Part shown: piece by piece, positions 34,998 through 48,163 of the stretch
How positions within the stretch are numbered: the stretch's first letter is position 1
How the letters are laid out: the number at the start of each line of letters is the position of its first letter
Assembly: GCA_009869945.1 (NCBI GenBank)
Contig: WIXG01000063.1
Span: 186,001-250,000, forward strand
Direction of reading: 5' to 3'
DNA from: Mesaphorura yosii
Taxonomy: Eukaryota; Arthropoda; Collembola; Poduromorpha; Tullbergiidae
Length of the DNA stretch: 64,000 nucleotides
Notes under the pieces: model-generated
Seen by the model: only the letters and a program-made list of their open reading frames with translations
What the model was told of the DNA's origin: nothing
The model's database searches: none
Made by a program: the position numbers and the translations under genes

Positions 34998-37900
34998 TCA
35001 TTTTAGGAACTTTTTCACCCCACGTCTGAGACTTCGTCTCGCATCTGAGCCACCCAGACCAAATTTAGACTGCAAGGACTTGGAAGATCCGAAACTCGCA
35101 AGAGAAGAAACGGATCCTGCACTACTTTGGCTTTTGTCAAGCAGACTGCTCTCGCTCTTACTAGCAGTGACGGGAGAAAGTGGTTTTTGAGCGAAACTTC
35201 CCGTGTGAACCAACGAGATTAACTCTACAGGGTCTCCGCTTCTACGGCCTCGAGGAATTTTACTGGAGCTTGGCTCTGAAAAGGAAGAGGAAGGACCTGC
35301 TTGCTCCGAATTGGCAGAAACGGGTCTCGGAGTGTTGGGAGGAATTCTGTCAAAAAGGGATTCGCCATGCAGCATGCCGCCACCACCGTTCCAGACACCG
35401 CTTACAGGCACAGTCAAATTTTGCTTTCTAAGGAGCACTGGAGCATCACGTGCAATGCTGCTCTCTGATCTAACTACTTGGAGGTGTGGAGGCTGTTTTC
35501 TACCATCACCAGAAGAGCGAAATGAACCAGACTCACTTTTGAAGGTGTCCATCGACACTGTTGTGTCTTGACGAACCAAGTACTGCATTGGTTTCTTTCC
35601 AGCATGGTCTCGAATGTTAGGATCTGCATCTGTTTTTCAATAGTAACATGAGCACGATTTCTATTACCACCTTTTACGAGTAAGTCTAAAATTTGGACCA
35701 TAAAAGTAGGGAACTTACTGTACACTTTTAAAAGGAGCTCGTAAGCCTCATGTCGAGAGAATTGTGCAGCAAGGTGCAAAGGCGTGTATCCCTGTGAGAT
35801 GGTAAATTTAAAATATGAATTGCGAATGTGATATGATGAACGCCAACTTACCCCATTCTATAGAAGCAAGAAGATGATATGCATTCGGTATCACCAATGT
35901 TGATTAAAATCACAAGAATACGAAAGACAGTTTAGATTTGAATCACACAACTTTAGGTAGGAGAGTATCCTCGTTACTTACGGTTTTAGAATGCATATCC
36001 GACTTAAAGGTTCCTGCCAGCAATTTAATTAAGTCCAGATTTCCATGTTTTGCGGCCCAATGCAAAGCGGTCTGCAAATTATTGACTCATGTTAAGAGAA
36101 TCGTTTACTCATTAAAGCCAAGTCAAGTTTAGTACACTTACGTACTAAACGCCGGTCAAATTGGATGAGAAATGCAAACATCAGTAAAACTAGCTAAAGA
36201 TGTTCAAAACGTTTTCTTTAAAACTAGCAATAAATTTAAACTTACGCCCTGAAACATAAAAATAAGTCTGTCAGTAATCACTCTGTCATTGAAGCAATAC
36301 GTTTTCAAGAAATCTTGCTTACATTGACATCCTTCCTCCTAACTAAGGCAGGATTCTCTAAGGCCATTTTGTTAATTCCGTGATAATCGCACGTCGCAGC
36401 TTTACGAATCCATTCTCTCGCCCGTGGTTCAGTGTTCGCATAACCAAATCCGTACTGCACGGAAAAAATCTCCTTTAACTCATTTATTCCAATACTCATG
36501 CATTTTCGTAGGGAGTATTAACTTTAAAAGAACACTTACGGAAGAAAGAGATGCTGTGTCATCGTCCACCTCTGAAACCTAAAAGCGCAGACCAATAGAA
36601 TGCAATCTTCACATGAATTTTATGGCTTTGGCATCATTTTGCGATTTAGAAACTCCAATTACAAATTGTGAACAGGAAGTGCGGTTCTGTAATATCATGA
36701 AGTTATACCAGAATGTAAGTGAGATTGTGCTTACGTATTGGTTCCCCTTGTTTACATTATTGCTGTTCTTTAATTTGCCGAGTTCGCTTTCAGAAGCAAT
36801 GCGGTTGAACTTCTGCATTCGTTCTTTCACGCTGATCTTTTGCTCTGCTTCTTCGGAAGCGTCGTCAGAGTGCCCATTCCCGTTGAGGTTGCTACCGTTG
36901 ATTGAGCCGTCCGTGTCAGCACCGTTCGGAAGGGATGATGATCGAGCTCTTGCTTGATTGAAGGGATTTGCATTTTCTTTGTCGTTTCCAGAAGAGTCTG
37001 TTTCTCTGTCGATTCCCGACTCAACCGAGCCGCGGGAGGAAACGGCCTCCTGGTCACTGTTCATTGCGGCAGTGGTCACGATTGATCGATTGATATTCGC
37101 TTCACTGTTGGGCGAATTGCTGCTTGAGGAGCCCCTCTTGAATCGTGGTGGGACAGGAGGAGCAGGAATGCCCTCACCAGGCACTGGCACAGGGAGACCG
37201 GGATGTTGGAACTGAAGTCCTGTCACTGGCGTGGACGCTGTAGTCGTCGCAGCTTGCAAGAACGCAACCGAGGTGGGTGAAGATGAATGTGAGACTAAAG
37301 TGTTGGGTCTTGATCCTGATGAGGAAATTACATTACCTGGCGCTGGTCCTAAAAATAGAAAGTCAGAGTCAGGGAGGAACGTAAAATTAAAAGATATTAA
37401 AAAAAGGTGTAAACCAATTTAATAGTTTTAATAGTTGGGATTTACAACTCTGCTTCGCTTTAAATGTGAAATTACGAAATGAGATGATAAATCCCATAAT
37501 GGATTTTTTCATGCACACAAAACATTTCACCATTTCACGGTGCGTGAACAAGACGAGCCCCAACGACCATTCTCAATTTCTTAAGTGCCAACTCATGTAA
37601 CTGCTTAACTCGCTCGCTTCGTTATCGCTCACGGAGAAAATTAGTCTTTGCAAAAAAAATGAGACTTACAGGCTTTGGATTCTTTGCGGCAAGCTAACAC
37701 GTTCGTAAAGAGCGAGACCCTTTCTGGTTGTAAACGTTTCTTTGAGACGGAGGCTATAAACTTGCCGTCATATCGCCATAAATCACATCAGCACAAAGAG
37801 AACAAGTCGAAACACCGTCAAATGGCGAAATCCTACTCAGGAGACAAAACTTTGTTCACAACAACTTCCAGACGGTGCCAGATGCGAAATGAAGGCGATT

Positions 37901-40574
37901 AACTGGCGGTTGGTACTGAAAATCGAGCATCAAGTTAAAAATTATTCACTCACATGCACACGTGTTGTTTTCAGTACTCGCTCAGCCTGGGTCAGGATAA
38001 GATTCGTCATCGTCATCAATATGAATAGAAATAGAAGTCAATATCGCACGTTCATAGCAAGTTGAGACTGGGAGGTTAACGCATATTTTTTGCTAGCATT
38101 GGCCTTAATACTGGTACTGGCAACTTGTAGTGCTAACATTAGCACTGAAACTTAGCGAATGGAAATAACGTCATGTCAGGGGCGGATAACTAAAAGGATA
38201 ATAAAAATGATAACACGTCAAGTCAAATGCAGCGTGTTTTTCAATGAACAATACAATATTTTGTTCCTCGTGCAAGCGGCAGAAGAGTGCAAATCTTTTA
38301 CACAAAAGAGCAGGTACTCATTAGCAATTGATTTATTGTTGTCTTAATTTTTTGCAGTCTTTTCCATGTGTGCAGTGCGGTGCTGAGTTCCTTGATTTTG
38401 TTAATTATACACAAGGTACGGCAACACCATAAATGAACGTGAGCACCGAATTGCAATGAGCAGGAAGGTTGTTGCATGTAAATTAAACTGAGAGCCTGAT
38501 ACAAACGGCTGCATATCTGCATTTGGCGTGCGGGTTTAATGAATGCATTAGCTTGATTTAGCGCCTGAGAATACCTTCAACTTTCAACTCGCATCCTATC
38601 TTCTAGAAGGAAGAATCTGTAGCTGCAAGACTGCAAGAACTGAAAGTTTGCTTGTAATTACGGGTTGCCAGTCATCACTTTTGTGCCGAATGAGCGATTT
38701 TGTTAGCTCTGAGTTTAAGGATGCAAGATTATGAGCGTGAGCATACAGCAATTAATGAATTCAGTCTCAGTCTGTGTCAACCCGAGAGTGGCAACAGAAG
38801 CAGTCATCAGTCTCCTTTTCATCTCGTTCGTTCAGATTCACACTTTGACCCAGTTGGACATGCATCTTCAAGCCATAGCCGCCACAAACGCTGTGCGAGT
38901 GCGCAAAGTGTGGAATTAAATATGCCAAGCAGAACAAAACAAAAACAAGCACCTGATAAGCTACGCTGATATTGGTGATATCCTTGTCCCAATTGTCCTG
39001 GACTCCCAACATCATATCCTCTGGACGTTGTGTATGTCGAAGCCGCGGGTGGTGGGCTGCGATAGTTTTGAATGCCGGATGACAACGGGCTCATCATTCG
39101 CGTTCCATGCATCCCAGTTGGGAGTCCCAGAGAAGGTGGCGTACTGTTCCCGCCTAATCCCAGCGCTGGAGGAGGACGGTACGGAGGCGGTGTCCTGCCC
39201 GAAGGCAAACCATGTCGATCGAACGCAGATGAAGGCTGTTGCGGAAATGCTGGGGGAAATCCAGAAGCGGAAGGGGACGTAAAGCTGAGTCTTCTCGGAG
39301 GTGAAGTATTCATTGATGGTGGCAGAGTTGGCAGACCATACTCAGGTGGGTAGTTTTCGTTGTTATTGTATAATACTGCCGAGGAGGAATGTTGCGGATA
39401 GTTTAAGTACACATTGTTTGTGACTGCCGTGTTATAAGCTTGGCTTTGGTTGCTGCTGAGTGAATAATTGGACCCATGAAGGCTAGGTTGTGATTTCGAC
39501 AACTGTGAATGCGAAGGTGACTGGTGCTGCAGCCCTTGCTGCTGATAATATTGATGTTGACCTTGATGTGGGGGCGGATAGTTTACATTAGATGCAGAAA
39601 TGTATGGAGGTGGCACCTGGTGCGAGTACGGGTTAAAATTGTACGGATTGGTCGATGTCACGGGTGCGGAGGGTTGCTGGCCGGGATAATTTTGATGGTA
39701 ATCGTAGTCATGCGGTTGTTGATAAGCACCGGTTTGTTGAGGTGGGCTTCTGGTGCTTAATACAGGGTTGGTAGCTTTGGCTGGTGCTGATGGCGACAAA
39801 GCGACAGGCTTGCCATAAGACGCTGGGGCTTGTTGCTGATATCCGCTGGGATCGTTGTTGCCGTTTCCATCGATTGGAGGAAAGAACTGTCGTTTAAGCA
39901 CAAGGTATTTCTCGCCCTGTGTTTAACGTGCAACAAAACCAAAAACAGCAAATCAGGCAAAACATGCAAAATAATTACGGTCCCTTTGAATGGCAACAAT
40001 GGCTGTAGCACGCTCGGCACACAAATCACAACAAAAGACACTGAATGCAAATTGCTCTTGTTCTAGCCAAGCGCCTAAATTAAACGTGCCCAATTTGTAA
40101 ATTAGTCAGAAGACCAATGCCCTAAGTTCAGCTTAATTTTGTCCATCTTTTCCGGGTTGCCTCACGCTTCATTATGAGATGACCGCATTTAGCCTAGTCT
40201 CAATGCTGGCGTTTGCGTTTGTGGATCCGGCAAGCCGCAAGCGTATGGAGGAAAATGCAACATGTTAGACTTAACCACAAAGCAAACTTACATTTTCCAC
40301 TTTGACAGTTGCGAGCTTATTGACAATGGACTTGAATTGGGCACGAGCTTCATCTGGAAGTGTAAAAAAGAAAATTTGTGTGAGCACAAAAGATTCCAAC
40401 AACAACTGGTTTGCTTATAGTTTTGTCTACTGACTTACCTCTAATGGCTGGATTTGCCAAGTACGATCTAAAATGTGTGACAATGTCGTTGTTCTTCACA
40501 ATCCCACCGTTCTGTATAAAGTAGTGGCGAACGTCAGTCTCGCGAATTAATTCTATTCCAGAAGATGATGCCAT
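34998..40574 (-). CDS. sowah: Sosondowah (SOWAH) ankyrin-repeat protein
   Basis: Eleven exons: 40439-40574, 40292-40353, 39917-38953 (5' end at 39916), 36735-37348, 36540-36578, 36323-36454, 36246-36248, 35982-36071, 35852-35857, 35719-35791 and 34998-35629. They total 2,751 nt, or 916 aa. The N-terminal SOWAH winged-helix domain shows VRHYFIQNGGIVKNNDIVTH and FKSIVNKLATVKVEN + GEKYLVLKRQFFPP. A long Pro/Gln/Tyr/Ser-rich linker follows. The signature region is AREWIRKAATCDYHGINKMA, NPALVRRKDVN, TALHWAAKHGNLDLIKLLAG, GYTPLHLAAQFSRHEAYELL and ADPNIRDHAGKKPMQYL, that is, two full ankyrin repeats plus a partial one. The tail is Ser-rich and basic at the end. Vertebrates have SOWAHA-D; their molecular role is poorly known. 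Two micro-exons supply Gly and Asn-Gly before the TALH and TPLH turns. The family call is secure; the linker exons are less certain. Confidence 0.88.
35852..35857 (-). other. 6-nt micro-exon (AATGGG, Asn-Gly) in the Sosondowah gene
   Basis: On the minus strand: TTGCTTCTATAG, AATGGG, GTAAGTTGGCG. The flanking exons are in phase 0, so inclusion yields ...SDMHSKT-NG-GYTPLHLAAQ. An N-G-G-Y/F-TPLH turn is the normal start of an ankyrin repeat, and without the micro-exon that turn is two residues short. Confidence 0.6.
36246..36248 (-). other. 3-nt micro-exon (GGC, Gly) in the Sosondowah gene
   Basis: On the minus strand the sequence reads TTATTTTTATGTTTCAG, then GGC, then GTAAGTTTAAATT: a strong acceptor and a strong donor separated by three bases. 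Both neighbouring exons end or begin in phase 0, so inclusion adds one Gly: ...RRKDVN-G-TALHWAAKHG. SOWAH relatives have a Gly-containing turn (for example VSGF/VTGF) just before the T-LHWAAKHG motif, which supports inclusion. Confidence 0.6.
37349..38952 (-). other. 1.6-kb intron of the Sosondowah gene
   Basis: The longest intron among the genes I modelled in detail, with donor at 38952 and acceptor at 37349. Both phases agree (phase 1). It contains a plus-strand 75-codon frame at 37675-37902, with no recognisable domain. No convincing extra exon seen. Confidence 0.6.
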
Positions 40575-41557
40575 GATTTGCACGAGACGAGGCAATGGAA
40601 CGGAGAAAGTGCACTTTTACTTCTTATCTGCTGCCAGTCTGCCAATGTCAAATCTTAAATTTCAAATTTCTAGACTAACTAACCTACTAATCACCGTCAT
40701 GGAATGTATGAATAACTGCTTCAATTACGCCAAAAGCTGCCAAAATCTACAACCACAGCCAGCAGTAACATTAGCACTACCGTATATTTATTACAAAATT
40801 CTAATTAAATGTTAGCAATAAATTACATTTGGCTTGAAATAAATCCAAGCCGTGGGAAATGAATGAAATGTCTTCATTTATTGTGCAACAGGTGTGCAGT
40901 GGGTCGGTACAGCCTCACGAGCCTGAACGGCAGTGTGAGGTGCATTGGACATAATTCTATGAGCTGTGCTGTGCTGAGAATTGTGATGCGCTTACGAAAG
41001 GAAGGAAACACTCAACGTGCAATTGCAATTAAACGCATTTTGAGAAAAGTCACTCCCATTTTTGCCAGACCAGTCTCAGGTATGCTTGCCGCTGCGTTGC
41101 GGTAAAATGAAAGAATCTATCCACAATCCACAAGCACCCAGTTAACGAGCTGCTTGCTAACTCGTGATTTTCAATGTCATTGTATTGACTAGGCTGTGGC
41201 TGGTACGGATTCTGTTTTTCAGCGATGCTGTACATGCACGCTTGAAAGGCCGGTGTGTTTACGACTTGCAATTTGTCAGACACTGAAATTTTATTTCCTT
41301 CAATCAAATGACAATATGTTGATTAAGTTATAATGGGTCATACGAACACCAAGTCCAGATAATGTCGTAACTAACCGTCAGACTCCATTCGTCAATTTCA
41401 GAATTTGTCAAAATACAACTGACTTATGAAAGTATTGTTCTAAGCTGAATTAAGAGTACGAATACACATAATACATGACACACAAAAATTGTGAAGAAAT
41501 CCTGACATGATAGTTATTACAAATGGAGAAATGCCTGGATAAGCAATACGCAATCGT
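40575..41557. other. spacer between Sosondowah and ACTL6A, no gene seen
   Basis: About 1 kb holding the Sosondowah promoter and the ACTL6A 3' UTR, both minus strand. The minus-strand frame at 41050-41307 matches nothing I know and has no firm splice partners. Confidence 0.5.
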
Positions 41558-43523
41558 TTATGGACACTTTCTCTCAATCTGTGCCTTTCCATTCTCTTCG
41601 TACTCTTGCTTTGAGATCCACAGTTGCTGGAAAGAGCCGAGGGATGCCAGAATTGATCCTCCAATCCAAGAGCCAAATCTCCTTTCGATGCCGTTGGCGG
41701 AGACAACCTTCAATCTCATGCTCTGCAAAAGGCGAAGCATTTCGTAATTCACAGATGCAGTTGTATGAAAAAAAAATTCGAAGATCTGCAGCGGGCACTT
41801 ACCGGAGGAGTTTTGGTAGACAGATCACGATTCAAGCGATCAGTGAACCCATTGAGAAGTGAATTTCCTCCCGTCACAATGACATTCCCGTACAGAGCTG
41901 GTCTTAAGTCTACGTCACACATTCCGACTGAAGTTGTCACTAGATGACCAGCTCCGAGCATTGTTGTACCGACACCACGAAGACCGCTGGGGTCAAATAA
42001 GGGTTCTGGAATACGAAATCGCTCCATTCCGAAATCCTGAACGAAACAAAAGGAATCAATGTTGTACACTAATTAGCACATTCTTGTCGAGGCACACAAA
42101 AATCTCGATCAAGTTACCTGATGGTACCCATTTGGAAATTCGTAGTGTATTTGTGGCATCGACTGAGCCATTTCTTCATCGTACGGTCCGTCAGAAACTT
42201 GTAAAACGGTTGCTTGAAAGTCTTGAAGAACAGTCTGTAAGGAAAAATCATAATTGTATACTGATCGCACTTGTTTTCTCACCGAAAAATTGTAAAAGTA
42301 CCTTTATCATGTAATTGGACCAAGACTTTGTCACTTCTGGCAAATTATTCTTCTTCGTGAACTTCGGTTTCTCATTTTCCCAAACCGTCTCCTTCGAAGC
42401 TATCAAGTAGGGAGGAACAATTTCAATTCCTTGCTCTTCTAAATGGCTCCTGCATTGCGCTGTAATGAAGTCGCCTCCGAGGGGACTTGTAACAATTCCT
42501 TGTGAGAGGACATAGCCGTCGTGCACTGGTATTGCAGACGTATGCGTGGCGCCGCTGTCAACCACAATTCCTGTACTTCGGCCGTTTGCAAACGCTGCCA
42601 GGACCGCTGTCTTTGCAAGAAAGAATGCCGGAACTTGATACCTGCAACCAAAACACGAAGGAAAAATTAGGCGAAAGTTCCGCATAGAAGGGGAAGACAT
42701 CAAAATTACTGTTCCCAAAGTAAAATCTTCAGTTTATTGTTTACTATATCCGCAATTATGTTTTGAAACAATTGTTCCCGGTAAATTGTTCCAAGACAAT
42801 TGTTCCCAGCAAATAGTTTCAACAGAAGGGTTCTCACTTCTCGAAGAAGAGCTCCGTGAGCTTTTCTCTTTTGTTTCTTGGGTTCCAAGCCGGTTCAGAA
42901 AGCAGTAGCGGATGGTGTTCAGACGAGGAGCTTAGAGACTTTGAGTATACGTAGTCAACCATCTTCTCAAACATATCCCAATCTTCCACGGCTCCATCTT
43001 TCAGAAACGGTCCAATATCCATTCCTGGGATAAATTAGAAGTACAAGATATTACCACATGAGTAGGCAATCATCGAAGTGATGCGGTTTAAGAGACTTAC
43101 CAGCTTTTGGAAAATGTAGATTCACTGTGTCAATTGTATACTGCTTGCCCTGCTTTTGTGACTCACTGTTGAAACCGGAAGCATTTGCATTTCCATTCAC
43201 CTCATTGTTGGAGATTTCGAAGGAGTTCGTGTTGTTGGAGCGTTTGTCAGTAAATCCAATCACCGCCGGAATTTCAGTTTTGGGCATGTCCTCACCGGCA
43301 AAGCCGGCTCGGAAGGAGTAGTGGCCAGGGTCAAAAACAACTGCCCCGACTTCATCTACCCAAGGACAATGAATTATATCATTAGTTAAAGTCAGTACTT
43401 AAAAAGATAAAATCACTACTTAAGATAGAAGTTCAACACAGACTGAAACCTGGCGTGCCTCACAAAATCTACCGAAAACTAAACACCAAAGTACTTACCA
43501 CCGCCGTAGACACCGCCACTCAT
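41558..43523 (-). CDS. Actl6a: ACTL6A / BAF53 / BAP55 actin-related protein
   Basis: Nuclear actin-related subunit of SWI/SNF (BAF/BAP), INO80 and TIP60-type chromatin complexes. Seven exons: 43499-43523, 43101-43355, 42838-43024, 42302-42641, 42118-42234, 41803-42036, 41558-41722; 440 aa. The start [19 protein letters not shown] is almost identical to the human protein. Further landmarks: [37 protein letters not shown] (the DSGATHT phosphate-loop region), [72 protein letters not shown] and the terminal [20 protein letters not shown]. The segment after IGF is expanded and Asn/Ser-rich. The intron between exons 3 and 4 carries a dispersed repeat right next to its donor. Confidence 0.96.
42764..42824 (-). 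repeat. degenerate GAACAATT-type repeat, copy B, inside an ACTL6A intron
   Basis: On the minus strand about three units: GCTGGGAACAATTGTCTT, TGGAACAATTTACC and GGGAACAATTGTTTC. It sits within 15 bp of the splice donor at 42837. It shares the core with copies near 3.35 kb and 58.7 kb. Confidence 0.55.
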
Positions 43524-44097
43524 CTCTGATTACACGTAATATGAACGTGAGATCAACCAGTTAATCAGTTATCTGCAATCCGCTGATTACTGCAATAAAT
43601 TCGATCGTACAAAATAAGAACGCCGACAATCAGCGGTTCTATTTTTCCCAGACTCATCTTAGCATTATGTATCATGTAAACCCGATGCAACCAAAGTGCA
43701 AGGCTCTTCATAGCTTCATCCTTGCGTTGAAATTCTTTGTCTATTCCCTGTGATGAATTTGTGCTTTCCATCACATACTCGTTTAGTGAATTAATTCAAT
43801 ACGCAATTTATTGTTCCAGAGCAGAGTATAGCAATTAATTTTCCAGGAATGTGATCTTGTAATAAATACATATAGCTTTTGGTACGTAAATCTTTACAAA
43901 TATCATTTATGCTTAAGTAGATAGGCGGAAGGGAATCTTCAAGCTTTCTCTTATAAAGCACTCTTAAAACAACAAAAATTCTTACGCTAAGGTAAGTTGG
44001 AAACAATTATACCACTTCAGAGTTGCTTGAGAATCCCAACTTCATAAATGCATGGCCTGGTCACTCCCGCTCCGTCATAGCATGACAATTAGTGCGT
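43524..44097. other. spacer between ACTL6A and CDK1
   Basis: Both genes are on the minus strand, so this is the CDK1 3' UTR and the ACTL6A promoter. Two minus-strand frames of about 70 codons (43565-43774, 43791-44006) have no recognisable homology. Confidence 0.5.
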
Positions 44098-45471
<1,374 letters not shown>

Positions 45472-46371
45472 TACTGACCACTGATCTTGGCTGTGCACAG
45501 TAATACAATTTGCCTAGTAATTATTGTTAGTGCTGCTATTAGCTGTAATTAACCTCACAATTAAGAAATGCGCACAGGGATTATGAGATTGAGCTAACGG
45601 ATGACGGATGAGATGATATCGAGACAAGGAATGTGTAACGTATTTCTTGTAGCAGCTTCAAACACCAAGTGCGTGTGTTCTTTTGTTGACGGAACGACAA
45701 AGAACTGTCTCTCTTGCCCTTGTGCACTTGTGGTGGATCTCATCTCATCTAACCTATTGTATCACATTCCCTCCACCGAGCACAAAAAGGCAACAGGCTA
45801 TACACGGGTTACGGACAATTGAAATGGTTCCTTGAAACGTCTCAAATATCATTCTGGAAACTGGAAATGGATAATGGAAAGTGTGTCCGCGTAATTTCCA
45901 GTTTCCATCATATCAGTCCTTGGAAACATGGAGATTGCCTTGCAATCTGGTACCTTATCACTTCTCCGATTGTCTTCCGCTTACATGATCGGCGGCCGGT
46001 GGCACAGAATGACAACCGCCGCCTCATGTCAATTAAAATTTACTTGTAGTGAGGAGATCACTTTAGAGAAACTTATGAATGCATTCAGTAGAATTTCACT
46101 TTCTCTTAAATGCGTTTTCTTTTCAAGGAGACGTTTACATTACATTGCAAAACTTAGCAGAAGGTATGAACTTGAAAACAACAATGTATAGAGGTCAAGA
46201 TCAATGTGGAGTCAAGCTTGTCATGCAGCGAGAACAAGAATTTTTGAGCAGCTTTAATTTCACGTTGTCACTTGTACACTGTTCATTGTACTTGTCCAAC
46301 TGTAATTACAGCGTACGGCAGTTGCCGACAAGACAGTCGACGTCAGCGAAATAATTTATTTAATTGGAATT
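45472..46371. other. head-to-head spacer between CDK1 and the first GH16 gene
   Basis: 900 bp between divergent starts; contains both promoters. Overlapping plus-strand frames at 45601-46354 run through it but show no domain, signal peptide or splice signals I trust. One in-frame stretch leads toward the GH16 ATG but is not continuous with it. Confidence 0.5.
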
Positions 46372-47480
46372 ATGAGACCAATTAGGTTTTTGCTGTGCGT
46401 GTTTTTTGGGGCGGCAAGTCTGTTAAGTAACTCCTGTGTGTGTAAACGGCCGAAGCAGACCCCGTGGGAAGGAGCGCTGGTATTCAGTGATGATTTCGAA
46501 GGTCAGGAGCTGAGGAAGTACTACTGGGATTACGAGGAAGGCTGCGGAGGTAAGATTCGAGTAACATAAGGTGTGAGCCGTACCTCGTTAAATTCGACGA
46601 ACTTCCAGGTAAAGGGCGACATGACACGAATCTGGAGTGTTTCAAGAAAGGAAACAACAACATCCACATTGAAAATGGCACTCTTATCATCACTGCCCGG
46701 ATAGAAAAGTCGAAGGAGTACAATCTTGGGTCATACAAACGTGAAATCATGAAGTACTCCTCCGGGAAATTGTCACAGTCCGGCTTTGGCGTCACGTATG
46801 GAACTTATGTCGTCCGAGCCAGGCTACCCAAAGGAAAGCACTTGTTCCCAGCAATTTACCTGCTGCCACAGAATCAGCGTCACGAGCAGTGCAAATACGA
46901 AGAAATTGACTTGGTACTTGCGCGCGGGCAGAGACCGTCCACAATTATCTTGGGCGCGCAGTATGGCAGGAGCTGGAACAACGTGGCCGTGAAGAGCTTG
47001 GAGAAAGTATTCCGAAACAAAGACTTCAGTGCAGACTTCCATGAATTCGCAGTCAAATGGATGCCCACGAAAATCCAGTGGTTTGTTTGCAGCATTAAAT
47101 AGAATTAATGATCATTTGGGGATAAACTGCATCATTGTCACAGGTTCGTTGATGGCGAAAAGTATTACGAGGCAAACACTCATTTCCGCTCAGACTGGAC
47201 CAATAAATTTGAGACGAATCAGCCATGCACAGAGGACAAGTCTCCGTTCAGTCAGAAATCAGCCTTAGTGATCGCACTCAGCATTGGTGGCACGACTTAT
47301 TTTCCAGAGACCAAGTACGGCCTCCTGAGCGAGACGGAGGCAAGAGACTGGCCAAAACCGACCCTGGAAATTGACTGGGTGAAAGTATATGACTCCAACT
47401 CAGAAGAAAAGCCCAAGATTACCGTGTTCAAGATTCCTGGTATTGACGATTTTGATGACGTGCTGAAGCCTATGAACTAG
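46372..47480 (+). CDS. secreted GH16 glucanase-like protein, copy 1 (catalytic Glu lost)
   Basis: Three exons (46372-46549, 46609-47080, 47144-47480), 328 aa. Signal peptide MRPIRFLLCVFFGAASLLSN. GH16 fold landmarks: ALVFSDDFEGQELRKYYWDY, NGTLIITA, YGTYVVRARLPKGKHLFPAI, DFHEFAVKWMPTKIQWFVDG, LVIALSIGG and TLEIDWVKVYD. GH16 enzymes cleave beta-1,3(1,4)-glucans; insect relatives that lost the active site act as glucan sensors (GNBP/beta-GRP). The active-site strand here is YEEIDLVLARG. The first Glu and Asp of the E-x-D-x-x-E motif remain, but the last Glu (acid/base) is Leu. It is therefore more likely a binding protein than an enzyme. Intron positions match copy 2 exactly (phase 1 after Gly-Gly/Glu, phase 2 inside Trp). 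Confidence 0.88.
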
Positions 47481-47545
47481 CTGTTCATAAGACATTCCAT
47501 ATTGCATTGTGCGACGTCAATTTGTCGAGGAATTTTACTTCCGTG

Positions 47546-47551
47546 AATAAA
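47546..47551 (+). terminator. poly(A) signal of GH16 copy 1
   Basis: AATAAA 66 nt after the stop codon, a typical distance. The remainder of 47481-48163 (about 680 bp) holds the promoter of copy 2. The short plus-strand frame at 47736-47954 there has no domain. Confidence 0.65.
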
Positions 47552-48163
47552 CAAAGACTCTCATTGACTCTTGAAACTTGACCCAGGCTTATGTTGTACA
47601 GTAAACATCACTTAGACAAATGCGTTCTTCAATGCTTCTACTGAAGCAACCCCAACAAACTTGATTTTCAAGTTTCATTGAAAATTAATACATGCACTCA
47701 TAAAATGAGCACAATTTCAATTCACGTATTGGAAAATGTACAGAGATTTATTGAGAATTTATAAGCTAGAGTATTGTGTCTCGTACTCGTACTTCATCAT
47801 ACTGGCGAAATTCGATTTCATTCACATCTCGTATGAGCCTGTGAAGAAAACAACAAGACGTCGTACGCCATTTGAGAGGTTTGAAACGCCTACAGGAAAG
47901 AAGAAGGTCAATCTTAGGTGCTTGCTAGGTAGCCTTCAGTCAGTAAAGGCGTAAACGCTGTAATCCAATTGAGTCTCAGTTGCTGACGGTATGAACGATG
48001 CAATGTGTTTTAGCTTTAGTTAGTCGTGTTGTGAGCAGTGACCTACCACTTTTACTTTCCATATCGCTGCGCCTAGCTGAATGCTTAAAACTTGGTCATC
48101 TTTCAGTACTCCATTGCTAAATTGCTATCGATAAATACCTGCCAATTAATTACGTAGTTCCTG

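Noticed and set aside
41050-41307. Minus-strand 85-codon frame as an extra ACTL6A or Sosondowah exon
   Set aside because: ACTL6A already ends with its conserved ERKCP terminus at 41558, and Sosondowah already has its conserved start at 40574; the peptide resembles neither.
43565-44006. Two minus-strand frames of about 70 codons between CDK1 and ACTL6A
   Set aside because: No recognisable family; they fit as CDK1 3' UTR.
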